From contig NC_090944.1 in NCBI RefSeq assembly GCF_040807025.1, forward strand, positions 113,460,238 through 113,524,237: DNA of 64,000 bases, read 5' to 3'. Shown piece after piece: positions 11,668 through 23,900 of the stretch. Numbering within the stretch: position 1 is the stretch's first letter; each line of letters starts with the position of its first letter. The position numbers and the translations under genes are program-made. Below the pieces are notes generated by a model. The model made no database searches, was not told where the DNA came from, and worked only from the letters and a program-made list of their open reading frames with translations. The DNA comes from Struthio camelus (lineage: Eukaryota > Chordata > Aves > Struthioniformes > Struthionidae).

Positions 11668-12769
11668 ACTATAATAAATAAAATTAAACTTTTTTTTACA
11701 AATATTATTTGTGCTTGTTTAAAAATGTTGAATAGGGATATCATTAATGTAGGTGGCTGCATTTGTAACTGAACATTCCAAAACAGTGCATATATAGAGA
11801 GAGAAATATATACACACACTGTCTATCTACTGGCAGCAGCTTTGCTGACCACAAAAATAGTATCTACTCATTCTTTTTTTTCTATTCATGCTTCATTGAA
11901 CAAAGTGACAAATGCAAAGGAAAAGAAAGAAGAGTATTTGGTGGATTTCTGAAAGGATAAAAACAACTGAAATACATTTAAAAGCGCCAAAGCAACTGCG
12001 TAACTGCGTATCAATAAAGTGTCCATGCAGTGGTGGCTAAATATCGAAACGCAGACAGGTTTCCAACAGATGTACAAATATTGATTGTATGTAGGTACAA
12101 TAATATAACACATTCATTAGAAAACATCATATTTCTTTATATAGCAGTTCATCCTGATACAAGATTATTGAACTTCTTTCATCTACAGCTAAAATGACGC
12201 TTTTTCTATGTTAGTGGTCACAGATTCAGTGGGAAGAAGAAAAAAAAAATCATTAGCCTTTCAGAACAGTTAGTGAAAACCCCACACTGTTTTGTTAACA
12301 TTAGGTATTTAAATCCAGTTACAGAGATGTTGTGGGATTACACATCAAATATGTTTACACAACATTCAACAATCAGCTTGAAACAAATTACAGTCGCAGG
12401 TAAATTCACATTAGCTTTGTTGAACTGTGAAAAATGTTTGAAACAAACACTTCAGCGATATGACGGGTTGGCTCCCTGATATACAAAAGTGTTTAGACAA
12501 TAATTATGTCTCTCTGTTTTGTAAGGGGGAGAGGGCTATTGGAGTAATTTATTATACTAATAAGAAGGCAATAAGTGGAGAAATAAACGTAATTACCAAC
12601 AAGTGATTTCCATTAGATTTAGAAAGCTAATCAAAGTGCTTTATCTTTAGGCCACACTGTAAATACTACAGAACATTAAGAAGGAAGTAGAATGGAATCA
12701 CAGTTTGAATTATATCACTTATGACAGGGTCTTAAGGCTAAATGTTGAATATATCTTATTGCAAAAAGC

Positions 12770-12781
12770 TTTATTTTTATT
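12770..12781 (-). terminator. KCNH1: Two adjacent AATAAA hexamers, possible proximal KCNH1 poly(A) signal
   Basis: tttatt occurs at 12770-12775 and again at 12776-12781, giving back-to-back AATAAA on the - strand. The sequence downstream on that strand is not GU-rich, so usage is doubtful. Confidence 0.25.
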
Positions 12782-13548
12782 TAATTGAATCAATGCTTGC
12801 CACAACAATGTGGTCAAAACTAAATCAGATTACAGGATACAGTAATCTACTATACCCTACCTCAAATTTCTGGAGCTTTCCCTGCATGGGACTCTCTCTG
12901 AAAGGTTTGTCTTTATGAATCAGAAGTGCAGCTGAAGTACAGACTTTGTTATTGCCAATACACCCACAGGAGACTACGTGGAAATGAAGAATTCAGTAGA
13001 GCTTTTCAACACCTAATACCAGGAAAAGAAAGCAGAGGTGCAGTGACAAGGCGTTACACTGCCCGTGAAGAGACGGAGAGGCTCAGCACCTTAGAGACAG
13101 CCCCTGGTACCAGGAGAAAGAAATCCATTTATTCCACAGTCCCTCCTGCAGGAGAAGCCATGAGAATCGCTACCACATCAACTTAGCTTTGGAGATACTG
13201 AGGGAGCAACAAATGATGGCTTATGCACCATGTTCCCACCAGCTATGAACAGGACGTTTGCAGTTCCCCATGTATTCCTGGTTGCTGGCTATCGCAACGC
13301 TTGCCAGGTCGTGTCTCAGTCACTGTATTAGCCAGACTAACAACAAAAACTTGAGGCCCAGTGGGAGAAACTGAAGCAAAGTCATGGCCTGAAAAGTTCA
13401 GCAATTAGCAAACAATATACTAACTAGGACATTCAGTGGATATCTCCTGGGAAGATTTAAGTTCCCTTCTTGAACCATAATCATTAAATGAGGGATGTGC
13501 TGTTACTTAACAGAAACGCAACTGGTAGACTTATCTATACGCAGACAT

Positions 13549-13580
13549 TATATATATATATATGTGCGTGTGTGTGTGTG
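13549..13580 (+). repeat. Compound (TA)n-(TG)n microsatellite
   Basis: TA alternation at 13549-13562 followed by a TG alternation with one C interruption at 13563-13580. It lies in the inferred KCNH1 3' UTR, so length variation there would be transcribed. Confidence 0.9.
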
Positions 13581-16500
13581 CATACACACGTCTGCACAAG
13601 TGTAGTCGTACACACTGTTGTTTATATAGTAAAGATAAATCATGTATTACATTGTTTCACAAACTGCTTAAGAGCAATTGGAAAAATATCACCAGTTATG
13701 CACAGCAAATATCTCGTTCGGTTCATTAAAGTGAAGTACCGTAGAAGCAGAACATCACCTTCGAAGCTGTTAAACAGGGTGTTCGCTGGGATTCAGGGCA
13801 GCACTGCGAATGAGATTTAAAGCAAGAATGGTGTTTTTACAAGTATATCAGTAATACCAGGCAGAAGTAAATGTATCTGAACACAGTAGGGTTGGGGGTT
13901 GGTTTTTGCTTTTTTAATCCTGTACCAAATACAGGTATACTTTTTAATATTTAATTCTTTCAATAGTTTAAGCACAAACTTCTAGAAGTTCCCATTTTAC
14001 CAAATCATAACCCAAATTCCTCCTCAGAACTACCCGCTTTGGATTCAAATCTAATTCCAGCGCAGGGTAAAAAAGGAGAAGACAGTGTCCTTTTGGCAAG
14101 CACAGGTTCTTTAGCAGGTTGTTAAATGGCTGAAGCACTATGCTAGAACACTGTTAAAACTGAGGGGTTTTTGTTTTTTCCTTTTTTATGGTATGTCCAA
14201 ACATTTGGTTGTAAAGGGGCTGAGTTTTATGTTCAGAGACCATTCATTTCTAAGCCGAAAAATAATTTCGGTGAAAAGGCTTACCCAACACAAGAGAAAC
14301 AACAGAAAAAGGAAAAGCTGACAAATAAAAGGACAAGTAGCAATTACAGTGGGTACCCACACCATCCAGCCTTAGGCATCTAATTTTAAGGCTCAATTTC
14401 ACCGTGGAGAAAGACAGACTTGTAACACAGGCGCTTTCCGTCACTCTCTAGAGGAGAATTACTGCATCTCCTGAGCCTGGGCACCTACAATACATCTCCT
14501 AATTAGTCTGAAGTTCAAAGGAGTGAACTTCAGCCCCTTGCAGCCGAGGTTTTGCTCACTTCAAGCAGCTGGTAGCCAAGGGAATCCAAAGATTCCAACC
14601 TCCTCCTAAGTAATATATTCTTTTCAAATTCTCTTACAACATATAGGGGTTATTGAGGGATGAGGCACCCTCCTACAACTTGTTTTAGTATCTTCCAGTC
14701 CATAAAATCTTAATAAAAGGGGTCTGACCTCAGTTACATCTGTGCAAGCCTGAATGACATCGGCTGCCGTCAGCGCTGACTGCAAGCAGACGCTCTGCAG
14801 TTGTCGCTGTAAGGAGCAGAGTTTCTCTGGAATGCCATGCGTGTGCCAAAATCAGATTTTGCCTTTATCTTCAGACACGTGAAATTTTGAGTGTAATTTC
14901 AGAGCATATTACAATCTGTGATGGCTCTACAAATGGATCATAAATGGCTTTACAGGCTCTTATAAAAGCCTTGTAAAGGCCTTAAAATGGACTCCATGCT
15001 GCACCCACCCATTGTCATACAGCTTGTGGTTTCTCAACGGTACAATACTGCACTGAACTTCAGGCTACGATAGAAGCACCCCAGAAAATGGGGAGCTGTG
15101 TTCCTTTATTCACAGTACTACGAGTGGTGGTGTGGCTAATTATGGGGCTCGTAGGGTTAATCTTGCCATGACTCCAGCACTGTGCAATCAGCAACATCAG
15201 AATAACCTTTAACATATCCCTGAGGGCACATGAAAAGCACAGCTGAAACACATGAACTCAGTATCAGAAACAAGGTGTGAGATAATCTGCACCTGCACAT
15301 TTAATTCTATGCCTGTGCTGCAATACTTGAGATACTAGACACATGCTTTGGGGGTCATAACATTTCCTCCCTCACCCACCTGGGATAATTTAATTTCCCT
15401 GTTGTGCAGCTGCACGTAGACGGGTGACGCTTTCTGAAAGTGCCTGCTGAGTTCAGGAAGACTTTCTGTCTTCCAAAAATTGTACCGAGAAAAGCGAGTG
15501 TTGGAACGTATGCTGAGGAGCAATTTGCTTGGATTATAAAACCGGCTCCAAGTTAGTCTCTATACAACATTGCTGGAATTTTGGGGCATCAGTTATGAGT
15601 CCTTAAATATTAGTAAATCTGTGGTTTACTTAGGCATAATTTCACTACTCAGTGAATTTACTGACTGAGGAGACTAGAGGGAAAAATCATGTAATAGTTT
15701 CTAATTGAAATCATTGGTGTATGGATTTTTTCTGGTAATCATGACACAACTATTACAGTTAACTGTTGTCATCGATGGTGATTAAAACACCAAACAGACA
15801 GTCATGTTGGCCAAAAAGAGCTTTTCTCAGTACTGTATGTCTTTGGTGCATAACTTTAAAAGACACCAGTTAGCGCTGGAAAAAGCTAACCAAGGAACCA
15901 CAAATAAATTTAGGAGACGGGACCTGAGTTTCACAGCAAGTCCCCTCTCTAATGCCTTTTCTTGTGAGGAAAAAAGCAACCTCCAGATCTGATTCCAATA
16001 GCTGTTTCTCAGGCGTATTTCAATCATTAGCTATGAACTTACAGGCTGTGGCATACTGAACCAGGGTGCAAAATCCTTGCAAGCCGATCCTAACCCAGCT
16101 GCCTCTGGACTTGGGGATTATGGTGTTGCACTCAGAAGAATTAGCATCTTTCAGAGCAGGGTAGTTACCCCAGGACCAGCTATAAACAGATAAACTGATT
16201 TTTAAGACCTAAGCGAGTATCGTTGCACAGCACAGCCTCACGCTATGTCACTTCACCAACGGACCTCGCACTTGCTCAGCGACCTCTGATGCAGATCGGC
16301 ACCGCACCATGCAGATATTAGGCCAGCAGCAATCCTCTCAGATTGGTCATTTCCCTTGCCTCCTGCTTTCCTAACATGAAGTCTTCAAAGAAACTTTTGG
16401 TTTTTTTGTAAATGAGTTAGTACCACGGAAGAACGGGAGTTAACTACTCCCATTCTGTGGAAAGACTTATTGCCATTAGGAATGAAAAGCCAGAAGTGTT

Positions 16501-17478
16501 GCATGATGCTTCTGATCTCTAACCTACTGTTAAGCAGTGAGCATACTGGATCAGTGGAGAGAATTTACTGTGAATATACACCTATATCCTGATAGGATCC
16601 CATTTATGCTACCCTACTTAGTGAATAACAAATAATAGTTTTGATAAAGTGCTTGAATCTTCCTCCAAAGAAGTTATGAAAATATAAGTTTTGAAAACAT
16701 CTCCTTCTTTAAGAAGCAGATTTTCTTTTTCCTTGCTACAATAGCACTTGCATACAGTAAGCACTGTGTTTCTACCTCTATTACCCATTTGTTTTCTAGC
16801 TAGATTAAATCAGGAAAAATAAATTTGGATGTACAGAAAAATGCCACAGTCTGAAATCTTTAAAAGTTCTGTGAAAGCCTTTGGCTACAATAAACATTAT
16901 CAAAATAGAAACTTTTGAAAAATAATTTAACTAGAATTAAAAGTGCAGATTTGTAGCAAAAACAGGACATAAATGCCACAATATATTTTCAGGATGGCTC
17001 ATCAGATCTGCAGAACTGGTTAATGACACTGATGCATCACAGTACATGCTACAATGGGCTGTGCTCAGGCACACAGCACATCTGAACTTTCCTCCTCTAG
17101 CTGTTAAAGACAAAGGTAAGAATATTCAAAGACATCTGAGACAGAACCTGAGTTTTTGAGAATCAGTATCCTTGCCCAGTGAATGAGAACGTGGAAGATC
17201 CCATTTATTAACAAATGTGAAATACTGTGACTATTCAGGAGGATATTGCTAAATGCAATGAGTTTAGCAATACGTTAATATGTAAATAAAACGTACATTC
17301 TTTCCACCTTTTTAGCCCTCCTTTGACCACCCCAAAATAACTTTGATATCAAGTAGCATACTTTTGACTGAAATGACATGCACACCTCCCACTGTTCTTT
17401 CCATTATTACAGATTCGTGAAAATATACTGTGACATTTAACAGGCTGTACAGGTGACTGGGACAGTGACAGCAGCAGC

Positions 17479-17495
17479 AAAAAAAAAAAAAAAAA
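17479..17495 (+). repeat. A17 homopolymer (U17 in the inferred KCNH1 3' UTR)
   Basis: Seventeen A on the + strand preceded by gacagcagcagc. In a KCNH1 transcript this would read as a U-rich tract. Confidence 0.85.
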
Positions 17496-17853
17496 GCTGA
17501 AAACACAAGCACCCTGGGCAAGTCCTTATCATATAGGCAAAAACTGAGCTAACTACATAAGGCATGCTCCAAAAACCTAAGAGGTTGCCTGGCGCTCACT
17601 GGGCTGGCTGCTGTGGTCAGAACTCTTATTCCCACAACTCTGAGGGAAGAGGAGGAGGAGGGGGAATATGCACCGATGGAGAAAAGAAAAACTTTATAAA
17701 CTGTACCCTTGCTGTCAAAAAGGCTTCACAGTCAGCTGCCATCTTGACATGAGGTTGCAATTCCTGTTACCGTACCTTTTTACACACAGGGAACATGCTT
17801 AGTGAGCTGGTCCCTCACTGGTTTTCATCAAGAAAGATTACATTTAAAATGTT

Positions 17854-17864
17854 GGGGGGGGGGG
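17854..17864 (-). promoter_or_regulatory. KCNH1: C11 tract shortly after the KCNH1 stop codon
   Basis: Eleven G on the + strand become C11 in the KCNH1 message, starting about 37 bases after the stop codon. It is preceded in the message by an A/C-rich aaacaaacaagtaaacaaac. Poly(C) tracts in 3' UTRs are known binding sites for PCBP/hnRNP E proteins. A role here is inference only. Confidence 0.4.
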
Positions 17865-17901
17865 CTGTTTGTTTACTTGTTTGTTTTTAAAAAGAAACAC
17901 C

Positions 17902-18750
17902 TCAGCTAGCTCCAAACATGTCTTTTTCTGACTCTGGAGACTGGGGCCTTGATATTTCAAACAACTCCTGGGGTGACTGGGAGCTCCTTCTTGAGGTTAA
18001 TATCCTAAGTATCTCAGCAAGCTGTTTTTCTATATTGGTCATTTTTGTGTTTAAAGCCTTGATGTCCTCTTTCAGCTCGTGTCTCACTTCTAGCATGGTA
18101 GCCTGAAGAGTCTGTTCTGGGATAGGGTAGAAGGAGTGCTTGACCTCTGCGAGGACTGGACTGCGGTCCTGCGGGCTTCTCGTCTCCCCGGCGTTATCCA
18201 GGCGCAAGTCACTTTTTGTAATGCCACTGTCACAAGAGTCTGTCTTCTTCAGGGTAGCTTCTCCCGAAGCTTTAGTTCTCTCTGGTAAAGTCTCCATGGA
18301 TTCTGCTTTAGAGACTTTGTTCCAGTCTTCGCCTTTCCCACAGGCATCTCTGAATTTGGCCCAGCCTTTTCGCCGTGGGTAATCCCCTGACACTTTACAC
18401 CCTGTGTAGTCCGATGTCGGGGCCTGTAACTTTGCATGATCAGATGCACCAGAAGTTGAAGCAGACTGGTACGATACAGGGGTTGCTGGGCTCTCCCGCA
18501 CCGTTACGATGCTGGCTTTCACCACCGAGCGTGCCGAGGAATGCTCGCCTAAAACGTTGCCTTTCTCCACGTCCAGGTCATCTGGATCTCTTCCTCTTTC
18601 TGCGGCTAGCCGAGCTTCTTTCTGTTGCCTGAACCTCTGAAACAGCCGGCGGACTGGGTGATCTGGTGGTAAGATCAGAGGTGCTTCGTTCTTCCTTTTC
18701 ATTCTCTCCTCTTCTTCACGTTTCACGTCGCTGATTTTCCGGAATACAAT
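17902..18750 (-). CDS. KCNH1: KCNH1, terminal coding exon (EAG1/Kv10.1 C-terminal domain)
   Basis: KCNH1 is a voltage-gated potassium channel alpha subunit of the ether-a-go-go family in the plasma membrane. This last exon encodes 282 residues in phase 0, starting [15 protein letters not shown] at 18750 and ending DMFGAS with TGA at 17902-17904. It opens in the linker after the cyclic-nucleotide-binding homology domain. Exon residues 1-8 overlap the first C-terminal calmodulin site, and [12 protein letters not shown] (residues 33-44) is the second, with both key phenylalanines present. A low-complexity tail follows, with an [20 protein letters not shown] block. A heptad coiled coil at about residues 220-251 ([14 protein letters not shown] to AEILRIL) is the family's tetramerisation segment. 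The invariant-looking [13 protein letters not shown] end excludes KCNH5. It is intact. The GTG at 18724-18726 is an internal valine codon, not a start. Confidence 0.97.
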   Translation of the reverse strand: MVFRKISDVKREEEERMKRKNEAPLILPPDHPVRRLFQRFRQQKEARLAAERGRDPDDLDVEKGNVLGEHSSARSVVKASIVTVRESPATPVSYQSASTSGASDHAKLQAPTSDYTGCKVSGDYPRRKGWAKFRDACGKGEDWNKVSKAESMETLPERTKASGEATLKKTDSCDSGITKSDLRLDNAGETRSPQDRSPVLAEVKHSFYPIPEQTLQATMLEVRHELKEDIKALNTKMTNIEKQLAEILRILTSRRSSQSPQELFEISRPQSPESEKDMFGAS

Positions 18751-18775
18751 CTACAGAGAGGAAACATATTTCGCA
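18751..18775 (-). promoter_or_regulatory. KCNH1: Splice acceptor of the KCNH1 terminal exon
   Basis: On the - strand the sequence reads gtttcctctctgtag immediately before the exon, a canonical pyrimidine tract plus AG (complement of 18751-18752). The coding frame is open across the junction in phase 0. Confidence 0.93.
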
Positions 18776-18961
18776 CCGTGATTAACCGCACGCTCTTTAG
18801 GGGGCAAAGGTTGTAGAGAAAGAATTATCTGAAAGAATTTAACTGACAATTGCAGAAGCTACGCACATTCATAGTAACATTCCTGCAACTTTCAAGTGTC
18901 TTATGTTGTGTGGAATGTGGTTTATTTCTTTAAGAGCATACATCATCTGTCTTATAGCACC

Positions 18962-18979
18962 AAAAAAAAAAAAAAAAAA
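18962..18979 (+). repeat. A18 homopolymer
   Basis: Eighteen A followed by a purine-rich ggaaaaaggaaaagg tail, about 210 bases upstream of the KCNH1 terminal exon on its strand. It could be a retroposon tail, but no body or target duplication was recognised. Confidence 0.85.
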
Positions 18980-19830
18980 GGAAAAAGGAAAAGGATCGTT
19001 CCAGTTCGGAGAGGTCATCAAGGCAGTGCCATTGCAAATATGATGATCCCGGGAAGTTGCTCGTTCTATTTTGTGTTATAAGTAAGTGATTTCTTATGTT
19101 TGTTTTCCTGAGTCTATGGTTTAGCAACAGTTTTCTAATATAGCAAAGAACCGCTCCCATGTCTCAGAGCAGTCTCATCCTAGAGCTCACTAGCTACACA
19201 TCATGCAAAAGACCTGGTATTATTTTCGTGCAGCTTGGCCACTAAGGGGTTTGTACTGCAGAGATTACTCAGGACCCTCCAAGTAGCAGACAGAGTTTGT
19301 AAAGTGCTTTTTGCCCTCCCTTTCCTCCCAAGCTCCCTTCTAGAAGCAAGTTACAGATTAGGGATGAGGCAAAGCTCAAGCCAATCCCACAGCTGAGGTA
19401 CAAAGACAGTGGAAAATGAGCCCTGAGAGACAACAGGAAGCCTTCCATGGGCAGATTACTACAGCAGCTTGAATAGCATCACATTTTTATTAATATCCTT
19501 TTTTATGGAAAAAAAGGACTTTTTGCACAAAGAAGAAAGTAATTTTCAGTCTGCTCCCCTAATTATATCTTCCTGAGCCTGTAGGCTGAGTGATCTGTTG
19601 GAGCAGCCAAAGGGTCTTACAGTGCTGACGAATGCCTCATACTGCCCACACATCTCCAAGATGCAGCAAGGGACTTCTTCCTTCCCGAACTTACTGGCAA
19701 CATATTCCCTTCAAGAACTCCATGGGTTTTTATATTCGTATTGATATTTTCCAAGCCAGAAGACTCAGGGTACTCTCCAATGCAGTATTAAAGGAGGTTT
19801 GGTTTGAAAATGGAAGGTGCCCTACGCTGA

Positions 19831-19917
19831 GATTTTCAAAAGGGAGTATAAAAGATATAACCCCCAACTTCCACTGAAAACTGACATCTAATCTCTTTAG
19901 CTGCCTTTGGGAAAACC
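19831..19917. repeat. Degenerate interspersed repeat with gattttcaaaag signature
   Basis: Begins gattttcaaaagggagtata and ends near ctttgggaaaaccc, which is an imperfect reverse complement of its beginning. The middle includes aacttccactgaaaac. This resembles a symmetrical old repeat common in sauropsid genomes, in which gattttcaaaag, 'cacctaa' and 'cccattgaaa' blocks recur. I cannot name the family with certainty. Confidence 0.45.
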
Positions 19918-20369
19918 CACTCCAAATCCTTATATTCCAGCACAGAAAAAATCTGCAGATTCAAATGGTGATTAGAAAACGTGTAAATAAACTCATCCCT
20001 CTGTTGCAGAGAGATTTAAATCACACAAAATGAGTGTTTCTCCTGACTTCAGTGCTTCTTGACATTTTTGCCATTGTGAAGTGAGGAAAAACAACATCTT
20101 AACACTGGGTCTTGGAAAGAAGAAGTTGTCAGAATCGGCAGTGTTTCCTAGACACAAAAGAATAAAATTAGCAGGAAGGATATTTTGTTTCTAAGCTGCA
20201 AACAGGAAGCTAAGTATAAGAAAAGAGTTCAACAAAACAGAGTACTTGAGAGTATTTTTTTTCTCCAGGAAACTCAGCTGGCCATGGGATCAGTACAAAG
20301 TGGCCAAAGGAGCCCAATCCTTAGAAGCAGAAGAACAGCACTTACTCGCTGGGAAGGGATAACTAATAC

Positions 20370-20800
20370 TCCAGGCTAACGGCTTCCCACGCACGGACAG
20401 ACGGCCCGGCGCGTTAACGGGAGGAAGGGTGTCAGTCCAGTGTACAGCACGGCTGCACTGGGCGCTCTGCTAGAGCAGGGATATGAGGCCCCGTCTCCGG
20501 AGGCTCACTCAAGCAGCAGGCTAAGGCTGGCCTTGGGAGCACAAAGGCTCAGCAAACAAAGGCAATGATGAGCCAGGGCAATTAGCCTGTGCAAACGTCT
20601 GCGCCCCTGAACACCGCCTCTCCCAGAACTCGCGTGTTTGGCGCTGTGCCAGCTGGACACGCGGTTAACGGGAACGATGCCGCTTTGCAGGTGAGTGTGT
20701 CTTGGCACAAGAGCGGTTTCAGCCTGACCTACTGATCTAGACTGTGCCTCTTCCCTAAACGTGCAGAAGGGGTGTGTGACAACGGCTGCCCTCGCAGGTC
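20370..20800. other. CpG-rich patch within the KCNH1 intron
   Basis: CpG is scarce in the surrounding DNA but dense here, especially at 20385-20510 (acgcacggacagacggcccg, then cgcgttaacggg) and 20605-20690. The string gttaacggga occurs twice, near 20414 and near 20663. There is no matching ORF of known type. It may be a small CpG island (alternative promoter or enhancer) or a CpG-rich old insertion. Confidence 0.5.
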
Positions 20801-20849
20801 TCACCAGGGAAGGCGTTTGGGCACTTTAGGGAGCTAGAGGCCAGGCCGC

Positions 20850-20955
20850 TTCACAGAGTCCTCCTCTAGTCCAAGCCCTGTTCAACGCCAGCTGCTCAGG
20901 CCCTTGTTCGGCCGGTCCTAGAGTACCTCTAACTATTTAAGGACTGGCTACTGTC
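20850..20955 (-). mobile_element. CR1-like LINE 3' fragment
   Basis: The + strand reads ctctagtccaagccctgttc and then gctgctcaggcccttgttcg, matching in order the complement of the CR1 3' region ('ctagtccaaccc...ttgctcagg.ccttgtccagt...tctccaaggatgga'). That orientation places the element on the - strand. It is short and diverged, with no terminal repeat visible. Confidence 0.55.
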
Positions 20956-23900
20956 ACAGAAATGATGGCTATTGTCACGTAAATGGGCAGGCTATTTGAC
21001 AGAAGCTGCCCTGCTACTGCATCACACAGATGAAGAGGCAGTGCAGCAAGTCCCAAGCGGTAATATATTAACAGCCTAGCCCAAACCGTATTTGTACTAG
21101 CTCTTAATTCTCATGCCGCAGGTAGCCCAGGCTTGTGCTTGAGTACAAGTGAAGCAAATTTACTAGAAAACACAAATGGGTGAACACCGAGAGGCCCATT
21201 AGCAGCAGTGCACAGGTTCTCAAAGCTCCTGCTGCTTTCCATTTTGCTGCCCAGGTGAGACCTGTTTAGGCTAAAAGTGTCTGGACGTGGAGGAGCTGCA
21301 CGGTGGTCAGCTGCAGCGCCCTGTACAGACCTTCTCCTTTACCTTCAGGAGATCAGTGTGTAACAGAAGCAGGAACACATGTGGAGGCAGTGATTACTCG
21401 AGACACTGCCTTTATCACGGGCTAATTGGTACTACGCTAATGAGATCCCTGATTTCCTTCTTCCATATGAAGCCTTACATCAGTTACAAGGCAACTGCAC
21501 CACAGCAGTAATCACTGGTATTAATGCAAAAATGCAATCCTCAGGTATCCGTCCTGTTCAACATCTTAAATACATATACATAAATACATATACATCTATG
21601 CACTCATGCAGTACAAGTTGAATCTACACACACTTGTCGGGTGACACAGCTTCCAACTCCCATATTGGCTCCTTTTAACTAACTCATAAGACACTGGATA
21701 AATATCTATCAGACAGCAACTTATCCTTAGGAAGAGCAGTCAAAGCTGTCACTAACCTCCTCTTCGACAAGCTCCTCAATGCCATATTTTCTCAAAACAG
21801 CTCCATAGCTCCATACTCAGCAGAATTTTAACAACCATGCAAGCCTTAGCAGTAACTGAAAAGACTTTACACAACTGCATTTTGGATTTCTGTTGCTGTT
21901 ATCTTTTTTAAGATTAAATGCCAGCCCTTACAAATAGAAGTAGGAATAACTTGTTTTGGATGGACTACTTTCCTGCAATTGTTGAGGGAAAAGCAATGTT
22001 AAAATGGTTACATAGTTTCAGCAGCATCCCAGGCATTCAGAAAACCTGTTTGTTATGCTGACGTAGGCACATCTGCACCCACAAGCAGGAAGAGTACAAG
22101 GGAAGAGAAAACGGGTTTCGTTTGTTACTAGGAAGAACAGTCTGGCCCTTCCTCTTTCCTTTATGGCAATTTTCATGTGGAATTTGACAGAGCTACAAAT
22201 ATGGACCTTAATCAAAGTTAAAACCCAAAATATTATGGCAAAGATGCTAAGATACTTTTTAGCTCGCTTCCTCTTTATCACTCTTTCCAAGCATTCATTT
22301 TTGTCTCGGAATGGATACTGCTTATTTTGTATCCCTCCTAGCATGTGTTACACTCCAACCAGTGCAAATATAGGGCACCTCTACTTTAAAAGCTAGGTTG
22401 TTCTCCATAATATCATCTTCTTCAGGAACTAAGCACAGAGGAAAAAGTCTAGTGGGAGCGCTTTATCAACATATGAAAAACGAGATACAGATGAAAGGGT
22501 GAGATGAAATACTGAAGTGAGACGAAATAATAAGATATGCTGGCCAAAATTTAAACACCAGGCCTAAAACACATTATACGTCCCTTCTCAAGTCTACTTT
22601 CGTAACTCCATCTTCAATAAAGAGGTTTTAGGTCAGGTAGCTTCACTGGAAAGCTTTCCAAGCTGTCAGAAATGAGAGTACTGTGGGGCTTCAGCCTAGA
22701 TTTGCAACAAGTTTGAAAAATAGTTCTATTAGGCACAGATTACTGCAATCATCTCATAAGCATTTGACTGAGGCATCCAGTTATGATGACTCAGTAACAA
22801 TTTTATTATTGGACAATGCACTCAAAGAAATGGAGAAACGCACTCGCGTGTCCTGTTGCACTCATGCACCCATATGTCCCACTGACCTGCGACAGTACCC
22901 TGGGGCCACATTCCTGCATGCGCATCAAGGGTGTCCAAGGAAAGAAAGACAGGATTACACCCAGCACATTTGCCTTCCCTCAATGCTAACTAGCTGTGAA
23001 GGTGTCACAGTCTTTAGCAAATTTGAGGGAAAAATTCTGCCTTTGTAAAATCCTGAAACAGTTCTCAAGCTGTAGAATCAACACATAGCTTTTAGAGATT
23101 AGGGCCAGGATTTCTCTCCCAGATATCTAGAAATCTGGGCGGACATATATGAAAAAATGAAATATCTATTTGGTTTTCAAATGCAGAGCGCCCAGCAATG
23201 GCAAACTTGAATTCATCTCTGCTCAGCACTGAAGAGCAAGCATCATTTAAACAACTCAGCATGGACATTTTTCAGTAATATGGCTTTCATCGATTCCTTT
23301 ATGATAAGGCCAGAAGAACCAACCGTGATGTGACATCCACTGTAAGACAGGCCACAGGATTGCCCTGAATGGGATTCCCTGAAGGGAATCTTATTGCAAC
23401 TACCTCACATCCTTTAGAAGAACATCCAGACCCACATTTAAAAACTGACAGCAATAAAGAATCCATCATCACATCTTGATAAGAGATTCCTGCAAGTTTT
23501 GTTTCACGATTGAATTGGCCTAGCATCAGTGACAACTTCTGTTCCTTGCTCCCTCAGGCACTTAAAACTTCACCTTTAGGAACTGATTCTAGAGTCTTAT
23601 GTTTAAAAATCTCTGCAAGGTATTACATCTAGTCAGTTTGTGAAGGATTTAGAAAATAACTTTTTGTTGATAGTAAACAGGCAAAATCCAAATGTTTAAA
23701 ATTTCCTTTTAACTCTAAACTTTCCAACTTGAACTCTTTGAAGACGTCTGAATTATTTCCTACCTTCCAACATCTTTAACTCCAGCTGGCAGTGCTTAAA
23801 TTCTCACTCTTGTACAGAGGCAGAATATGTAGTAGATCTAGTTAAGTATGAAGTTCCTTTCAAAAAGTCAAGGAAAAGAAGAGGGGACTGGGTACTCACA

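Larger units (their letters stand above)
11640..17901 (-). other. KCNH1: Probable long 3' UTR of KCNH1
   Basis: Reading downstream of the KCNH1 stop (towards lower coordinates), about 6.2 kb of AT-rich sequence contains no credible ORF. The most convincing poly(A) context met is at 11662-11667. A long, mostly unbroken 3' UTR is plausible for this gene, but the boundary is inferred. Tandem AATAAA hexamers on the same strand at 12770-12781 could give a shorter form, although their downstream sequence is not GU-rich. The stretch contains a C11 tract near the stop, a U17 tract (complement of 17479-17495), and a TA/TG microsatellite at 13549-13580. Confidence 0.45.

Noticed and set aside
18724..18726. 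GTG as the start of the KCNH1 open frame
   Set aside because: It is an internal valine codon of a spliced exon. The frame continues upstream to the acceptor at 18751.
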